Assembly: GCA_964401935.1 (NCBI GenBank)
Contig: CAYOAL010000006.1
Coordinates: forward strand, 62,001-126,000
Direction: 5' to 3'
From: JAPYTK01 sp964401935
Lineage (GTDB): Bacteria; Myxococcota_A; Polyangia; Polyangiales; Polyangiaceae
Length of the DNA: 64,000 nt
The position numbers and the translations under genes are program-made. Positions 16,139-25,363 of the stretch are shown here, one piece after another. The notes under the pieces were generated by a model. It saw only the letters and a list, made by a program, of their open reading frames with translations, searched no databases and was not told the origin of the DNA. The stretch's first letter is position 1. Every line of letters begins with the position of its first letter.

Positions 16139-17478
16139 GTGGCCGGCTCCACCGCCGCGCGCTCCTCTCGCTGAGTGCGCTCGCTCCTTTGGGTGCGCTC
16201 GCTCCCGCGGCAGCGGCGCTCGGACGCCTCCCTACCGGCGGCAAGGTAGCGCTGCGCGCACCGCTGTCGACCGCCCGCATCGATCCCCACGATCTGTTCG
16301 ACCCCCTCGCCGCCTACTTTGGCGGGGCGATGGCCGACACGGTGTACGCGCGGGACGTCCACGGTGTGGTGTACCCCGCGCTCGCCGACGGCATGCCCAC
16401 CGTGGAGGGAGATCAGACGGTGGTGCGTCTGCGTCCCGGCTTGCGCACGGCGCGCGGCAAGCCGATCGGCGGCCGCGACCTCGCGTGGTCGGTCGCGCGC
16501 GCCCGCAAGCTCGGGGCCTCGGCCCTGTTCGCGCGGGTGACGCCGTGGGTGCGCTCCGACAAGGACGATCCCCTCGTGGCTCGCTTCGGTGACGTCGACC
16601 CTGCGGCGCTCGCGCTCGTGCTCTGTTCGCCGCTCTGTGCGTTGCTCCCGGTGGGCTTCGATCCGAACAAGCCCGATGGAACCGGCGCGTTCCTCGCCCG
16701 CCCGTCGCCGGTCGCCCTCGAGCTCATCCGCAACCCCAACGCGGCCCGGGGGCCGAGCCAGCTCGAGCAGGTGACGGTGTGGCGCGCTCCCGATCTCGCG
16801 GCGTCGCTCAAGGCGTTCGAGGCGGGGATCGACGACGTGGGTTGGCAAGGCATGGGCTTTTACGGCACGCGCCCCGAGGCTCGGCCCTTCGATCATCGCG
16901 ACGTGGGCTGGGTGGTGTTGGTGACGGGGATCGGCGCAGGGCCCCTCCACGCGCCGGGGATGGCCCAGCGGCTCGCCGACGCGGTGCCGATCGAGAGCCT
17001 GCACGTGGGGCTTCGCGGTCGCCCTGGCGCCTCGGGAGGGACGCCCTACAACGGCGGCTCGGCATCGCTCCTGTTCGACAGCGGCGTACCCCATCTCGCC
17101 GAGATCGCCGCCGTGCTCGCGGCAAAGATGAGCGCCGGAGGCGGCACGGTCACCCCCGCACCGGTGAGCCGCGCCACGCTGCGGCGCCAGCGCGCGTCCA
17201 AGAGCTTCGCGTTCGCGCTCGACGTGGTGCGCGATCCGGGGCCGGTGCCGGCGGGGGTGTTGCTCGCGCTCGCGACCGCCGACAGCGCCGAGCGGGGCAA
17301 GGAGGTGGCCGAGAAGCCTCCGAAGGTGACGAGCGGGCCGGCGCATACGCTGACCCGTGGCCTCCACGTGGGGGTGCTCGGCGCCCTCGCGGTGCGCGGA
17401 GGCGTGATTCGCCCGGTGGCGCTCGCCGCCGACAAGCGCGGGCTCGGCATCGACTGGGGGGCGACCTACCGCCATTGA
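16135..17478 (+). CDS. Solute-binding protein family 5-like protein
   Basis: A 447-aa protein resembling periplasmic peptide/nickel-binding components of ABC transporters (SBP_bac_5). The N-terminus MSGRLHRRALLSLSALAPLG is a signal sequence with adjacent arginines, though not a strict Tat motif. Family-like features include the YPALADGMPTVEGDQTVVRLRPGL segment, equivalent to the usual LAESW-x-D-x(6)-F-x-LR-x-GVKF, and the following GKPIGGRDLAWSVARAR. No permease or ATPase genes flank it, and it is somewhat short for the family, so it may be an orphan sensor or a diverged relative. The ATG overlaps the stop of the upstream FG-GAP-like gene (ATGA). Confidence 0.65.
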   Translation: MSGRLHRRALLSLSALAPLGALAPAAAALGRLPTGGKVALRAPLSTARIDPHDLFDPLAAYFGGAMADTVYARDVHGVVYPALADGMPTVEGDQTVVRLRPGLRTARGKPIGGRDLAWSVARARKLGASALFARVTPWVRSDKDDPLVARFGDVDPAALALVLCSPLCALLPVGFDPNKPDGTGAFLARPSPVALELIRNPNAARGPSQLEQVTVWRAPDLAASLKAFEAGIDDVGWQGMGFYGTRPEARPFDHRDVGWVVLVTGIGAGPLHAPGMAQRLADAVPIESLHVGLRGRPGASGGTPYNGGSASLLFDSGVPHLAEIAAVLAAKMSAGGGTVTPAPVSRATLRRQRASKSFAFALDVVRDPGPVPAGVLLALATADSAERGKEVAEKPPKVTSGPAHTLTRGLHVGVLGALAVRGGVIRPVALAADKRGLGIDWGATYRH

Positions 17479-17509
17479 CGGCCCTTTGGGGTGCTGGCAA
17501 CTGACGCCC

Positions 17510-18385
17510 ATGCACAAACTCGCGTGGCTCGCAGTGGCGACGCTCGGCCTGGTCGGTCCAAGCGGCTCGCTCGGCTGCGGCAAGAAGGGGGGCGTGGGAA
17601 AACCCTGCGTCGATGACTCGAACTGCGAGGAGGAGCTCGTATGTTTTCGCACCAGCCGCGCGCGCGCCAGAGACGAGCCGCACACGTGCTCTCCCAAGGA
17701 CTGGGCCGACAAGCAGTGCGAGGAGGAGGGCCTCTGCAAGAAGTCGGGCCTGTGCACGGCCAAGAACGGTGAGTGCCGGGCCACCAGCGACACAGACTGC
17801 CGCAAGAGCATCCTGTGCGAGGACGAGGGCTGGTGTTCGCTGCTCGACGACCGCTGCGCCATCGTCGACAACGCCGACTGCAAGAAGCTCCCCGCTTGCA
17901 ACCACCTTGGGAAGTGCACTGCGAAAGATGGCCTGTGCGTGGTGGGCTCGCGCGCCGACTGCGAGCGCACCGAGGGCTGCAAGCTCGAGGGGCTCTGCTC
18001 GCCGAACAAGTCGTCCAACGGTTGCACCTGGGGCGCCGACGAAGACTGTGCGAGGAACGCGAGCTGCGCGCAGCGTGGACACTGCTCGTTCGATGCCGCG
18101 ACCTCCTCGTGCAAGGCGAAGAAAGACGCCGACTGCGCCGGCGCCGCGGTGTGTAAGAGCGCGGGGGACTGCGGCGTGAGCGGTAACGATGGCGAGTGCA
18201 AGCCTCAGAAAGACGAGCACTGCGCGGGCTCCGACTCGTGCAAGGAGTTCGGCAACTGCGCGCTCCACAACGGTCTCTGCGTGGCGAGCAAAGAGAAGCA
18301 CTGCAAGGACAGCAAGGCCTGCAAAGATCACGATCAGTGTGAGCTCGACCAAGAGGCCTCGATGTGCGTGAGGAAGAAGGAGTGA
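17510..18385 (+). CDS. Lipoprotein with eight tandem four-cysteine repeats
   Basis: A 291-aa predicted lipoprotein. The signal sequence ends at a lipobox-like SLGC (Cys 23). After a first Cys-rich segment, residues 69-291 consist of eight repeats of about 25-29 residues with the pattern C-x5-C-x5-C-x(6-8)-C, usually begun by Asp-Cys. Unit examples are DCKKLPACNHLGKC and DCAGAAVCKSAGDC. All Cys could pair within units, giving a rod of small disulfide-bonded modules on the cell surface. Start ATG 17510. No named family was recognised; similar Cys-repeat lipoproteins are common in large myxobacterial genomes. Confidence 0.82.
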   Translation: MHKLAWLAVATLGLVGPSGSLGCGKKGGVGKPCVDDSNCEEELVCFRTSRARARDEPHTCSPKDWADKQCEEEGLCKKSGLCTAKNGECRATSDTDCRKSILCEDEGWCSLLDDRCAIVDNADCKKLPACNHLGKCTAKDGLCVVGSRADCERTEGCKLEGLCSPNKSSNGCTWGADEDCARNASCAQRGHCSFDAATSSCKAKKDADCAGAAVCKSAGDCGVSGNDGECKPQKDEHCAGSDSCKEFGNCALHNGLCVASKEKHCKDSKACKDHDQCELDQEASMCVRKKE

Positions 18386-18397
18386 GGACGGCGACCT

Positions 18398-19291
18398 TTG
18401 TTGCCTGCCGGTGAGCAAGAGGGCCGCGTTCGTGTGGTGGGGCCGCTCTTTTTGGCGATCGTCGCCATCTCCTTTGCCGCCATCTTCTTTCGCAAGGCCG
18501 CGCCGACCCATCCCCTGGTGGCGGCGGGGGTTCGCCTCCTCTTGGCCACCCTGCTCCTGTTGCCGTTGGTGCTCCGCGCTCGACGCGCCGGGCGCTTGCC
18601 GGGGGCGGTGATCCGCTCCGCGGCTTGGGCTGGTGTGGCCTACGCCGTTCACTTCGGTGCGTGGGTCACGTCGCTCACGATGACGACGGTGATGGCCTCG
18701 GTGACGGTGGTGACCGCCACCCCCGCGATCCTCGCGGTGATCGGCGTGGTGACACGGCGCGACGCCCCCGATCGACGCCACGTGGCGGGGATCTTGTTGG
18801 CGGCGAGCGGCCTGTTGATCATCGGTGGCGCGGATCTCGCCGAGCCTCGCGCCTTGCTCGGCGACGCGCTCGCATTCGTCGGCGCGGGGGCCATGGCGGT
18901 GTACCTCTTGCTCGCGCGACGGCACGGCGACGCGCTCGACAGCTGGGCGTACTCCGGCGTGGCCACCGCCGTGGGCGCCGCGCTCTTGCTCGGTACCGCG
19001 GCGTTGCTCGGCGTCCCGCTCCGGTTCGCCGGCTGGGAACCCTTCGGCTACATCGTGCTCGCCGCGCTGTTTCCCCAGCTCGTCGGGCATGGCTTGCTCA
19101 CCTGGTCGCTGCGGCACCTGCGTCCGACGGTGGTCGCGATCGGCACGCTCGCCGAGCCGGTGGGGGCGACCCTCTTGGCCTGGCTCCTCCTCGATGAGGC
19201 GGTCGGCGGCTCCACGCTGCTTGGAGGTGCGGTCGCCTTGAGCGGCGTTGCCCTCGCGGTGGGGCGATCGCCGCGCCCTGCGCCGCAGTAG
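18398..19291 (+). CDS. EamA/DMT-family membrane transporter
   Basis: A drug/metabolite transporter superfamily protein of about 297 aa with ten predicted membrane helices and the internal EamA duplication. Helices include LFLAIVAISFAAIFF, WVTSLTMTTVMASVTVVTATPAILAVIG, AGILLAASGLLIIGG and the late ATLLAWLLLDEAVGGSTLLGGAVALSGV, which matches the E-x(4)-G-x-x-LI-x-x-G pattern of EamA C-terminal halves. The substrate is unknown. The start is uncertain: TTG 18398 gives the longest form, while GTG 18434 or 18437 sit right before the first helix and have a weak GAGGG upstream. Confidence 0.88.
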   Translation: MLPAGEQEGRVRVVGPLFLAIVAISFAAIFFRKAAPTHPLVAAGVRLLLATLLLLPLVLRARRAGRLPGAVIRSAAWAGVAYAVHFGAWVTSLTMTTVMASVTVVTATPAILAVIGVVTRRDAPDRRHVAGILLAASGLLIIGGADLAEPRALLGDALAFVGAGAMAVYLLLARRHGDALDSWAYSGVATAVGAALLLGTAALLGVPLRFAGWEPFGYIVLAALFPQLVGHGLLTWSLRHLRPTVVAIGTLAEPVGATLLAWLLLDEAVGGSTLLGGAVALSGVALAVGRSPRPAPQ

Positions 19292-19343
19292 GGGTCGGCG
19301 CACGCGGCGCTCGGGTTCGATCGTGCAGTGTTATGCTCGCTCG

Positions 19344-19730
19344 ATGGTGCCACCGGTTGCCGCTTGGCTCGCGCTCTGGCTCGCGCTCGTGGCCGTGAGC
19401 TGCGCAGGGGCCGACGACGACGGGGACGGTTCGCGCACGTGCGGCGACAGCGTGTGCTCGCAGTCGACCTGCGAGACGCAGGCTCGCTGTCCGAACGACT
19501 GTGGCGCTTGTGTCGGTCCCGGCTGCGACGTGGGGGGGCCGGTGGGGCAGTGCGGACAGGGCTGCGGCACGTCGTGCGACTGCGCGAACCAGGGCGAGCT
19601 CTGCAGCGCCGACTATGGGGTGAGCCCAGGGACCTGCCTGCCGGTCGACTGTCTGCGCTGCGAGAACTTCGACGCGTGCAGCTTCAGCCCCGACGAAAAC
19701 GGCGCATGTCTCACCGTGACCTGCACCTGA
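19344..19730 (+). CDS. Small Cys-rich lipoprotein
   Basis: A 128-aa predicted lipoprotein: hydrophobic MVPPVAAWLALWLALVAVSC with lipobox AVSC, then an acidic DDDGDG spacer. The mature domain has about 16 further Cys, including CGDSVCSQSTC, CPNDCGAC and CGQGCGTSCDC. The composition resembles the Cys-rich stalks found on myxobacterial surface lipoproteins, and extensive disulfide bonding is expected. Start ATG 19344. The gene stands alone, convergent with the minus-strand gene ending at 19771. Function unknown. Confidence 0.78.
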   Translation: MVPPVAAWLALWLALVAVSCAGADDDGDGSRTCGDSVCSQSTCETQARCPNDCGACVGPGCDVGGPVGQCGQGCGTSCDCANQGELCSADYGVSPGTCLPVDCLRCENFDACSFSPDENGACLTVTCT

Positions 19731-19770
19731 TAGAGCGAGGAAGGCAGAGTGCGGCGGGGCATAGCTCGGC

Positions 19771-21465
19771 TCAACGCGTGGTGATGCGCGCTGGCTCCGG
19801 CTTGGCGTCTGCCCCGAAGTAGAACGCGACGACCCCCTCGTCGGTGAACAGCGTGACCACCGCGAAGCCGTCGCGGCTGAAGATGCGGGTGCCGGAGACG
19901 GTGCTGTTCACCTGCACTTCGTCCTTGCGCACGCGGTCGTCGAACAACACCTCCGGGGTGCCTGCGCCGTGCACCCAACGCACCCCCTGACGATGCTCCG
20001 ACTCGGCCACCCCGAGGAGCTTGTCGCCGAGCACGGCGCGTCTCGGTCGCACGACCCCGACGTCTCCGAAGTCGACGTCCTCGAGCCCAGCGTCGCGGCA
20101 GCCGCGCCGATCGCACGCGCGCACCGGACCCACGTCGTGCAAGAGCACCGCCTCGCCGCGACAGGCCACCTGGTTCCCCAGCTGCTCGTGGCGCTCCGAC
20201 ACCGACCAGCTTCCATCGGCGAAGAACGCGAGATACCCATGGCTGCGACCCACTTGGAGCACGAGCGCCTGCGTGGTGCGGCACAAGCTCAGCGAAGCGT
20301 TCACCGCGTCGAGCGCTCCCACCTTGGTGAAGGCCGGCCCCGACGTGGGGAGGGGCAGCGTCGCGGCGTGGAGCGCTGGGGGCTCGGGCGTCTCGCTCTC
20401 GTCCTCGTCGTTCAGCGTCTGCACCAACGCCACGCCGTGGGCCACCACCCCCAGCGTGAGCTTGGTGGCCTCGAAGTCTTTCGGCGCGACCAGCCGTCGG
20501 GTGCGCGGGGCGCCGGGACGCGCCTCTTCCACCAGCTCGAACGAGCCCTCGCCGTGGTCGCCGAGCACGATCACCGCCACCGCACCGTCGGGCCCGATGA
20601 AAGCGCTGCCGAGGTTGCCTCGCGCCACCTCGTCTCCCGAGTCGGAGCGGAAGACCACCTCTTCGCTGTCGAGCCGGCCGAACAACAGAGGGGGCGCGCC
20701 CGGCGCCGTCGTGCCGCCGAGGCGGAGGCCTTCGGCCCGAGCGGCCGCGCCGGTGATGGTTCGACACACGGCGTCGGGGCCGGCACGGTTGAACGTGCAC
20801 ACACAAGGTGGCGCGTCGGTCGCCGCGTCGTGCAGCAAGAGGTGGAGCTCCGTTCCCGGCCACAGGTCGGAGGCAATCGCGTGGGCGCCGAGGGGCGTCG
20901 CCACGAGGCGTGCGTCGGCGGGCAGCGTGGTGAGGTTGGGGGCCACGATAGGCGCGGGGAGCGCGTCTCCCCACGCTTGCACGGCGCTGGTGGAGAGCTC
21001 GAGCTCGGCCGCCTTGGCGGCGAGCTGATCGAGGAGGTAGGCGTGGTCGGGCTTGGTCGCGCCCGCAGCGAGCTCGGTGGCGAGCGTGTGGGCGTGGCTC
21101 GCGAGCGCCTCGCCGCGCTTCTGTTTCACCAACTCTTGGTTCAAGCTCTCGAGCGGCTCTGCGCAACGCGCGGGCCAGTCGGTCTTCTGGCCCGCCAGCG
21201 CGAGCTTGGTCCGATGTACGTGGAGGCTCGGTGAGGCGCCCTTGGGGAGTGGCCCTCCCAAGAGACAGCCTGCCGCGTGTGACCACGCCGTCTCCAGCAC
21301 GCGTCGTTGGTGGTGCGCTCGCGCCAGCTGGAGCGCCACCACCCCCACCACCGCGAGGGCGGCGCTCCCCGCGAGGAGCCAGCGCGTGCGCCGCTTGCGG
21401 GCCTCCGCCCGTGCGAGCTCGCGATCGATGGACTCGGGGGACGGGTCGGTGTCGATGGAGGGCAT
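19771..21465 (-). CDS. Membrane-anchored protein of unknown function
   Basis: A 564-aa protein with a short acidic cytoplasmic N-terminus and one transmembrane helix (about residues 29-48, WLLAGSAALAVVGVVALQLA). A large extracytoplasmic domain follows. It begins with a helical region (about 55-170) and continues as many short beta strands, with scattered Cys (for example CVCTFNRAG, VACRG and ACDRRGCRDAG). The propeller-like spacing of strands is only an impression. Start ATG 21465 is 5 bp downstream of the stop of the preceding membrane-protein gene, so the two form an operon. Not recognised as a known family. Confidence 0.75.
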   Translation of the reverse strand: MPSIDTDPSPESIDRELARAEARKRRTRWLLAGSAALAVVGVVALQLARAHHQRRVLETAWSHAAGCLLGGPLPKGASPSLHVHRTKLALAGQKTDWPARCAEPLESLNQELVKQKRGEALASHAHTLATELAAGATKPDHAYLLDQLAAKAAELELSTSAVQAWGDALPAPIVAPNLTTLPADARLVATPLGAHAIASDLWPGTELHLLLHDAATDAPPCVCTFNRAGPDAVCRTITGAAARAEGLRLGGTTAPGAPPLLFGRLDSEEVVFRSDSGDEVARGNLGSAFIGPDGAVAVIVLGDHGEGSFELVEEARPGAPRTRRLVAPKDFEATKLTLGVVAHGVALVQTLNDEDESETPEPPALHAATLPLPTSGPAFTKVGALDAVNASLSLCRTTQALVLQVGRSHGYLAFFADGSWSVSERHEQLGNQVACRGEAVLLHDVGPVRACDRRGCRDAGLEDVDFGDVGVVRPRRAVLGDKLLGVAESEHRQGVRWVHGAGTPEVLFDDRVRKDEVQVNSTVSGTRIFSRDGFAVVTLFTDEGVVAFYFGADAKPEPARITTR

Positions 21466-21470
21466 GGGGG

Positions 21471-23321
21471 CTACCTCCACGTGAGCTCGGGGGGCGGCGT
21501 CCCCGCCAGCCGCTCGAACGTCTCGCGTGCCGCCTCTTGCACCTCGGCCGACGACTTGGCCATGAGCGCCTTGTAGAGCGCTGGGAAGCGCTTGCTGATC
21601 GCGCCTCTCTCGAGCCACGGATCACTCGGCGCGACCCCCAGCGTGTCGCTCAGCTCGGACAGCAGCACCCGCGGGCCTGGGATGAGGAAGCGGCCGGAGG
21701 AGCGGAGCATGCGCTGCACCAGGAGCGACAACAGCGTCTTGGCCAGGGTGGGGGAGTGCCCGATGGCCGCCAGATCGGCGAGCAGCGCGCGGCGCGGATG
21801 CTCCGGATCGCGATAGGCTAGAGGCAGCTCGGAGAGCGCCTTATTGAGCGGCTCCGGTGTCGGCGCGGTCGAGCTCTTCTCGAGGAGGTAAACGCTCCCG
21901 CGGATGGCGGCTGCGTCCGCGAACACCAGCAACACGCTCTTGAAGTCGTCCTCGTAGCCCTGGAGCTTCTCGTTCAGCTCCAGCACCTGGAACGCCTCGA
22001 GGTTGTCTTTGCGGAAGTGCTCGAGCTTCTCGAGCGAGTCCTCGTCGATGAGCAGGCGCCGCGGCGACGCCACGTCGAGATCGGTGAGCTTCAAGATGGC
22101 GTCACGCCGCTGCTCGAGCAGCAGGGCGATGCGGTTCGCGCTCTCTTGCTGCACGGCCGCCGAGCCGAGGAGCTCGTCGCGCAGCGTCTGTCCCGCGATG
22201 TCGAGCATCTCCTTGCCGCCCTCCATCATTTGCGCCTCCTTCTCCGGCACGAGCTCCCACGGGCTCTGGCCCGAGAGCGGCTTCATGAGGGTGGTGGCGA
22301 GGGCCTCCTCGGGGACGTCGAGCGACACCAAGAGGCCGCCGATGGCGTTGGTGTCGTAGGCGTCGTCGGCGACGTCGACGTTCAGCGTGTCGAGCCGCTT
22401 GCCGAGCGTGAGCTCGGTGCTCTCGTCGCGGTAGCGGAGGTGCCCTCGGCGCTCCACGTAGTAGCTGAGGATGATCACCTCTCGGAAGGGCACCGCACCT
22501 CCGAGGTCGCCGCCGCTCGAGATCGCGGTGAGGTTGGTGCGGGCGTCGAGCAGCACCGGATGCCCCTCGCGGGCGAGCAGCTCGTTGATGGCCTTGGTCG
22601 CGCCATAGAGCGTCTTCTCATCGTCGGGGACGAAGTCCTCCGGCAGATCTTGTCTGGGCTCGCCGTCGTCGCCGGTGGGTCGCCCGCTGCCGGTGATCCG
22701 CTCGCCGGCCTCGAGGAGGGCGCCCATCGCCTTCTCGCCCTCGTCGCCGAGGGCCTCTTTGGTGGTCGCGAGCAGCGTCTCGCGCTGCTTCTTCAGCTTG
22801 CTAAGCTTGTCGTCGACGCTGCGGAGGCCGTCGCGGGCGCGGCGGTAGCGATCGAGGTACACCACCCATTTGGTGAGCTCGACGCCCACCGAGCGCCCGA
22901 GGGTGGAGGTCCGCAGGCGCTGCTCTGCGCTCGGTCCGAACACGTAGAACGCGAACAGCCCGCCACCGCCGAAGAGCAAGAGGAGCAAGAGGGGGGTGAA
23001 GAAGAAGAGCCGCGGGGCCTTCTTCGGAGCGGTGGCGGCCGCCTTCGCGAAGGCGCTCGCGACGTCTTCGGTGGAGCGGGGGTCGAGCTCGCCGAGCACG
23101 CCGGCGTGGAGGAGGTAGGCCACCCGCAGCTGCTGCTGCTCGTCCACCACCGCGTCGACGGGGCCGGTGCGCTCGATCGCGTCATTGATGGCGCGCTGCA
23201 CCCGCTTGTTCACCGAACGACGGAGCAGGGGATCCACGCGGGCGATCACGGCCCGCGCGGCCTGCTCGTAGCCGGCCTCGGCCGCGCTGTAGAGGGCGCT
23301 CCTGACGACCCGTTCCAACAT
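21471..23321 (-). CDS. Membrane protein of unknown function with coiled-coil region
   Basis: A 616-aa protein. About 100 N-terminal cytoplasmic helical residues are followed by one strong transmembrane segment (about 105-128, LFFFTPLLLLLLFGGGG). Charged helices of coiled-coil type come next (about 150-185, RDGLRSVDDKLSKLKKQRE), then a long mixed domain with several basic/acidic helical stretches. Start ATG 23321 was preferred to the upstream ATG at 23357 because the longer N-terminus is short and unremarkable. It is the first gene of a two-gene operon with the anchored protein at 19771. No catalytic motif is seen; a structural or envelope-stress role is possible but unproven. Confidence 0.72.
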   Translation of the reverse strand: MLERVVRSALYSAAEAGYEQAARAVIARVDPLLRRSVNKRVQRAINDAIERTGPVDAVVDEQQQLRVAYLLHAGVLGELDPRSTEDVASAFAKAAATAPKKAPRLFFFTPLLLLLLFGGGGLFAFYVFGPSAEQRLRTSTLGRSVGVELTKWVVYLDRYRRARDGLRSVDDKLSKLKKQRETLLATTKEALGDEGEKAMGALLEAGERITGSGRPTGDDGEPRQDLPEDFVPDDEKTLYGATKAINELLAREGHPVLLDARTNLTAISSGGDLGGAVPFREVIILSYYVERRGHLRYRDESTELTLGKRLDTLNVDVADDAYDTNAIGGLLVSLDVPEEALATTLMKPLSGQSPWELVPEKEAQMMEGGKEMLDIAGQTLRDELLGSAAVQQESANRIALLLEQRRDAILKLTDLDVASPRRLLIDEDSLEKLEHFRKDNLEAFQVLELNEKLQGYEDDFKSVLLVFADAAAIRGSVYLLEKSSTAPTPEPLNKALSELPLAYRDPEHPRRALLADLAAIGHSPTLAKTLLSLLVQRMLRSSGRFLIPGPRVLLSELSDTLGVAPSDPWLERGAISKRFPALYKALMAKSSAEVQEAARETFERLAGTPPPELTWR

Positions 23322-23378
23322 GGCGACGACAACCTGGCATGCGGCCTGGTGGAGCACAACTGCCGCAGCAAACGTGCT

Positions 23379-23927
23379 ATGCGGCTCCGGAACATGGGTC
23401 CGAGGGTTCGAGGTGTGATCATGGTGGTGACCGCGCTCGCCGCCGCCGGCTCGATTCTATGGATGCAGGGCCGCTACGAAGCCTCCGATCAGCGTCACGC
23501 GCTCGAGGTGGTGCAGAGCTACCATCCTCCCGGGGGGTCCAGCATCCCCGAGCAGCTCGCGGCTCGACACCCCGATAAGCCGGTATCGTGGAGCGCGGCC
23601 GTGGAGAACACCTGCTTCCAGCACATCCGGGTTCACGCGGTCGTCACCGATGATCCGGGGGCGGAGCCGGTGCTCTACGCCTTCGTGGTCGACATCAACG
23701 GCCCCGCCATCCACCCCGCCAACGACAACGGCCGTGAGCTCATCGTGGCGCTCGCCACCCCGCTCCCGGTGGGCTCGGGGGCCGGCGCGGCCTCTGCCTC
23801 CGCCAGCGCTGCCCCGAGCGCCGCCACCGCCTCCGCGACCGCGTCCGCGGGGAGGCCCGAGCCCAACGACACCGCGGCTTCGAGCGCCTCGCCGTCGGCT
23901 CTCGCCCCAGCGCCCGCCCTCCCGTGA
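23379..23927 (+). CDS. Small membrane-anchored protein with Ala/Ser-rich tail
   Basis: A 182-aa protein with an N-terminal hydrophobic helix (about residues 13-31, VIMVVTALAAAGSILWMQG). A central domain of about 100 residues contains one Cys and an ordered-looking VLYAFVVDINGPAIHPAN segment, and the tail is low-complexity Ala/Ser/Pro. ATG 23379 or 23394 may start it. The final codons overlap the next gene as GTGA, so it is coupled to the GT39-type glycosyltransferase. It may therefore belong to the surface-glycan locus. Family not recognised. Confidence 0.68.
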   Translation: MRLRNMGPRVRGVIMVVTALAAAGSILWMQGRYEASDQRHALEVVQSYHPPGGSSIPEQLAARHPDKPVSWSAAVENTCFQHIRVHAVVTDDPGAEPVLYAFVVDINGPAIHPANDNGRELIVALATPLPVGSGAGAASASASAAPSAATASATASAGRPEPNDTAASSASPSALAPAPALP

Positions 23928-25363
23928 CCACGCGCGCCGATCTCCGTGACGCCGCGTGGGTCGTGCTCGCGAAGGCGGCGATGGGCGGGGTGGTGCTCGC
24001 AGGTGGCTTTCGGGCCGTGAGCGACGACGACTTCGCGCGCGTGGTCCACGCGCAACAGTTCGCGCTCGCCCCCGCGCTCGATCCGACGGGGACGAGCTGG
24101 CTGCCGCTGCCGTTCTGGCTCACCGGCGGCGCGATGATGGTGTTCGGCACCTCGATCACGGTCGCCCGCGTCGTCGCGTTCGTGACCGGCGTGCTGGCCT
24201 CGCTCCTGTTGCTCGTGGCCGCGCGCCTCTTTATCGAAGACCGTCGCACGGCCCTCGTGGGGGCGCTCTGTGCCAGTCTGTTCCCGTGGAGCGCGCGGCT
24301 CGGAGTGGCCACCGTGCCCGAGCTCCTCGCGGGGGCGCTGTCGGTGGTCGCGCTCGCCACCTTGGCTCGAGAGGCGCCACGGATCCGGCTCTGGGGGGCG
24401 GGCTGCCTCGTCGCCGCCACGCTCTGTCGCTACGAGCCGTGGATCGTGGCCATCGCGTTCGCGGCCTTCACCGCGCGCGACGCTCATGCGGCGCGCGCTG
24501 GGAGGAGCAGGGGGACGTTCGCGCTCGCCGCGGTCGCGGCGGGCGTCGGTCCGTGCTCATGGATCGTCCACAACGCGTACCGCCACGGTGACGCGCTCTC
24601 CTTCTTGTCGCGGGTGTCGGCCTACAAGAAGGCGGTGTCGGGCGCCCCCACCGACGTGGTGTCGCTCTTGGCGGGTTATCCGCTCGCGCTGCTGCGCGAA
24701 GAGCCGGAGCTCTGCATCCTCGCCGGCGGCCTCGTGGCGTTCGGTCGTCGCGTGCCCCCGCGGTTCGTTCGGGCGGGGATCGCGGTGGGGGCGCTCTTGG
24801 TGCTCCTCACGCTGGCGTCGGCATCGGGCGGTGCCCCCACCCACCACGTGGGGCGGGCCGTCCTCGTGATCTGGCTGGTGCTCGCCATCGCGCTCGGACA
24901 AGGCGCGGTGCTGGCTCTCCGCTCGCCCGGGCGGCGAACGTTCGCGGCGGCGGTGCTCGTGGTCATGCCCCTCGGGGCGTTTATCCTCCGCCCCTGGTAT
25001 GCGCGCCTCGACAGCTTCGTGACCCGTCGCGACGAGCTCTCGATTGGAGCGGCGGTGACGCCGTTTCTCGCCCATGAGCGCGCGCTGGTGGAGGCCCGCG
25101 ACTACGGCTTCTTCGCCATCCAGGCCGGCACCGGCAACCCCTGGCGGGTGGTGCTCGACCGCTCCGTCGATCCGCGCGACACGAGCCGCACCTCGAGCTT
25201 CGTCAGCGCGCGACGGATCGAGGCGCGGGCCAAGGAGGTCGACGCGAGCCTCGTGCTCGGACACCTGTCGCCAGCCACGCGCGAGCTCGGCGCCCCGCTC
25301 GCGACGGCGGGCCCGTGGGGCGTGTGGCGACTCTCGGAGCGAGCGCCTCAGGCCACGAGGTAG
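23924..25363 (+). CDS. GT39/ArnT-type membrane glycosyltransferase
   Basis: A 479-aa polytopic protein resembling dolichyl-phosphate-mannose mannosyltransferase/ArnT (PMT_2) enzymes. These use lipid-linked sugars on the outer face of the inner membrane. It has at least nine hydrophobic helices, and the first extracytoplasmic loop carries SDDDFARVVHAQQF, where GT-C enzymes have their catalytic acidic residues. Start GTG 23924 overlaps the stop of the preceding gene (GTGA). Its 3' end overlaps the convergent acetyltransferase gene by 16 bp. With the sugar-biosynthesis genes that follow, it probably adds a sugar to a surface glycan or glycoprotein (inference). Confidence 0.82.
   Translation: MTTRADLRDAAWVVLAKAAMGGVVLAGGFRAVSDDDFARVVHAQQFALAPALDPTGTSWLPLPFWLTGGAMMVFGTSITVARVVAFVTGVLASLLLLVAARLFIEDRRTALVGALCASLFPWSARLGVATVPELLAGALSVVALATLAREAPRIRLWGAGCLVAATLCRYEPWIVAIAFAAFTARDAHAARAGRSRGTFALAAVAAGVGPCSWIVHNAYRHGDALSFLSRVSAYKKAVSGAPTDVVSLLAGYPLALLREEPELCILAGGLVAFGRRVPPRFVRAGIAVGALLVLLTLASASGGAPTHHVGRAVLVIWLVLAIALGQGAVLALRSPGRRTFAAAVLVVMPLGAFILRPWYARLDSFVTRRDELSIGAAVTPFLAHERALVEARDYGFFAIQAGTGNPWRVVLDRSVDPRDTSRTSSFVSARRIEARAKEVDASLVLGHLSPATRELGAPLATAGPWGVWRLSERAPQATR

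Noticed and set aside
19300..19343. T-loop-like GGTTCGATC suggesting a tRNA
   Set aside because: The intergenic space is only about 50 bp and no acceptor or anticodon stem can be formed.
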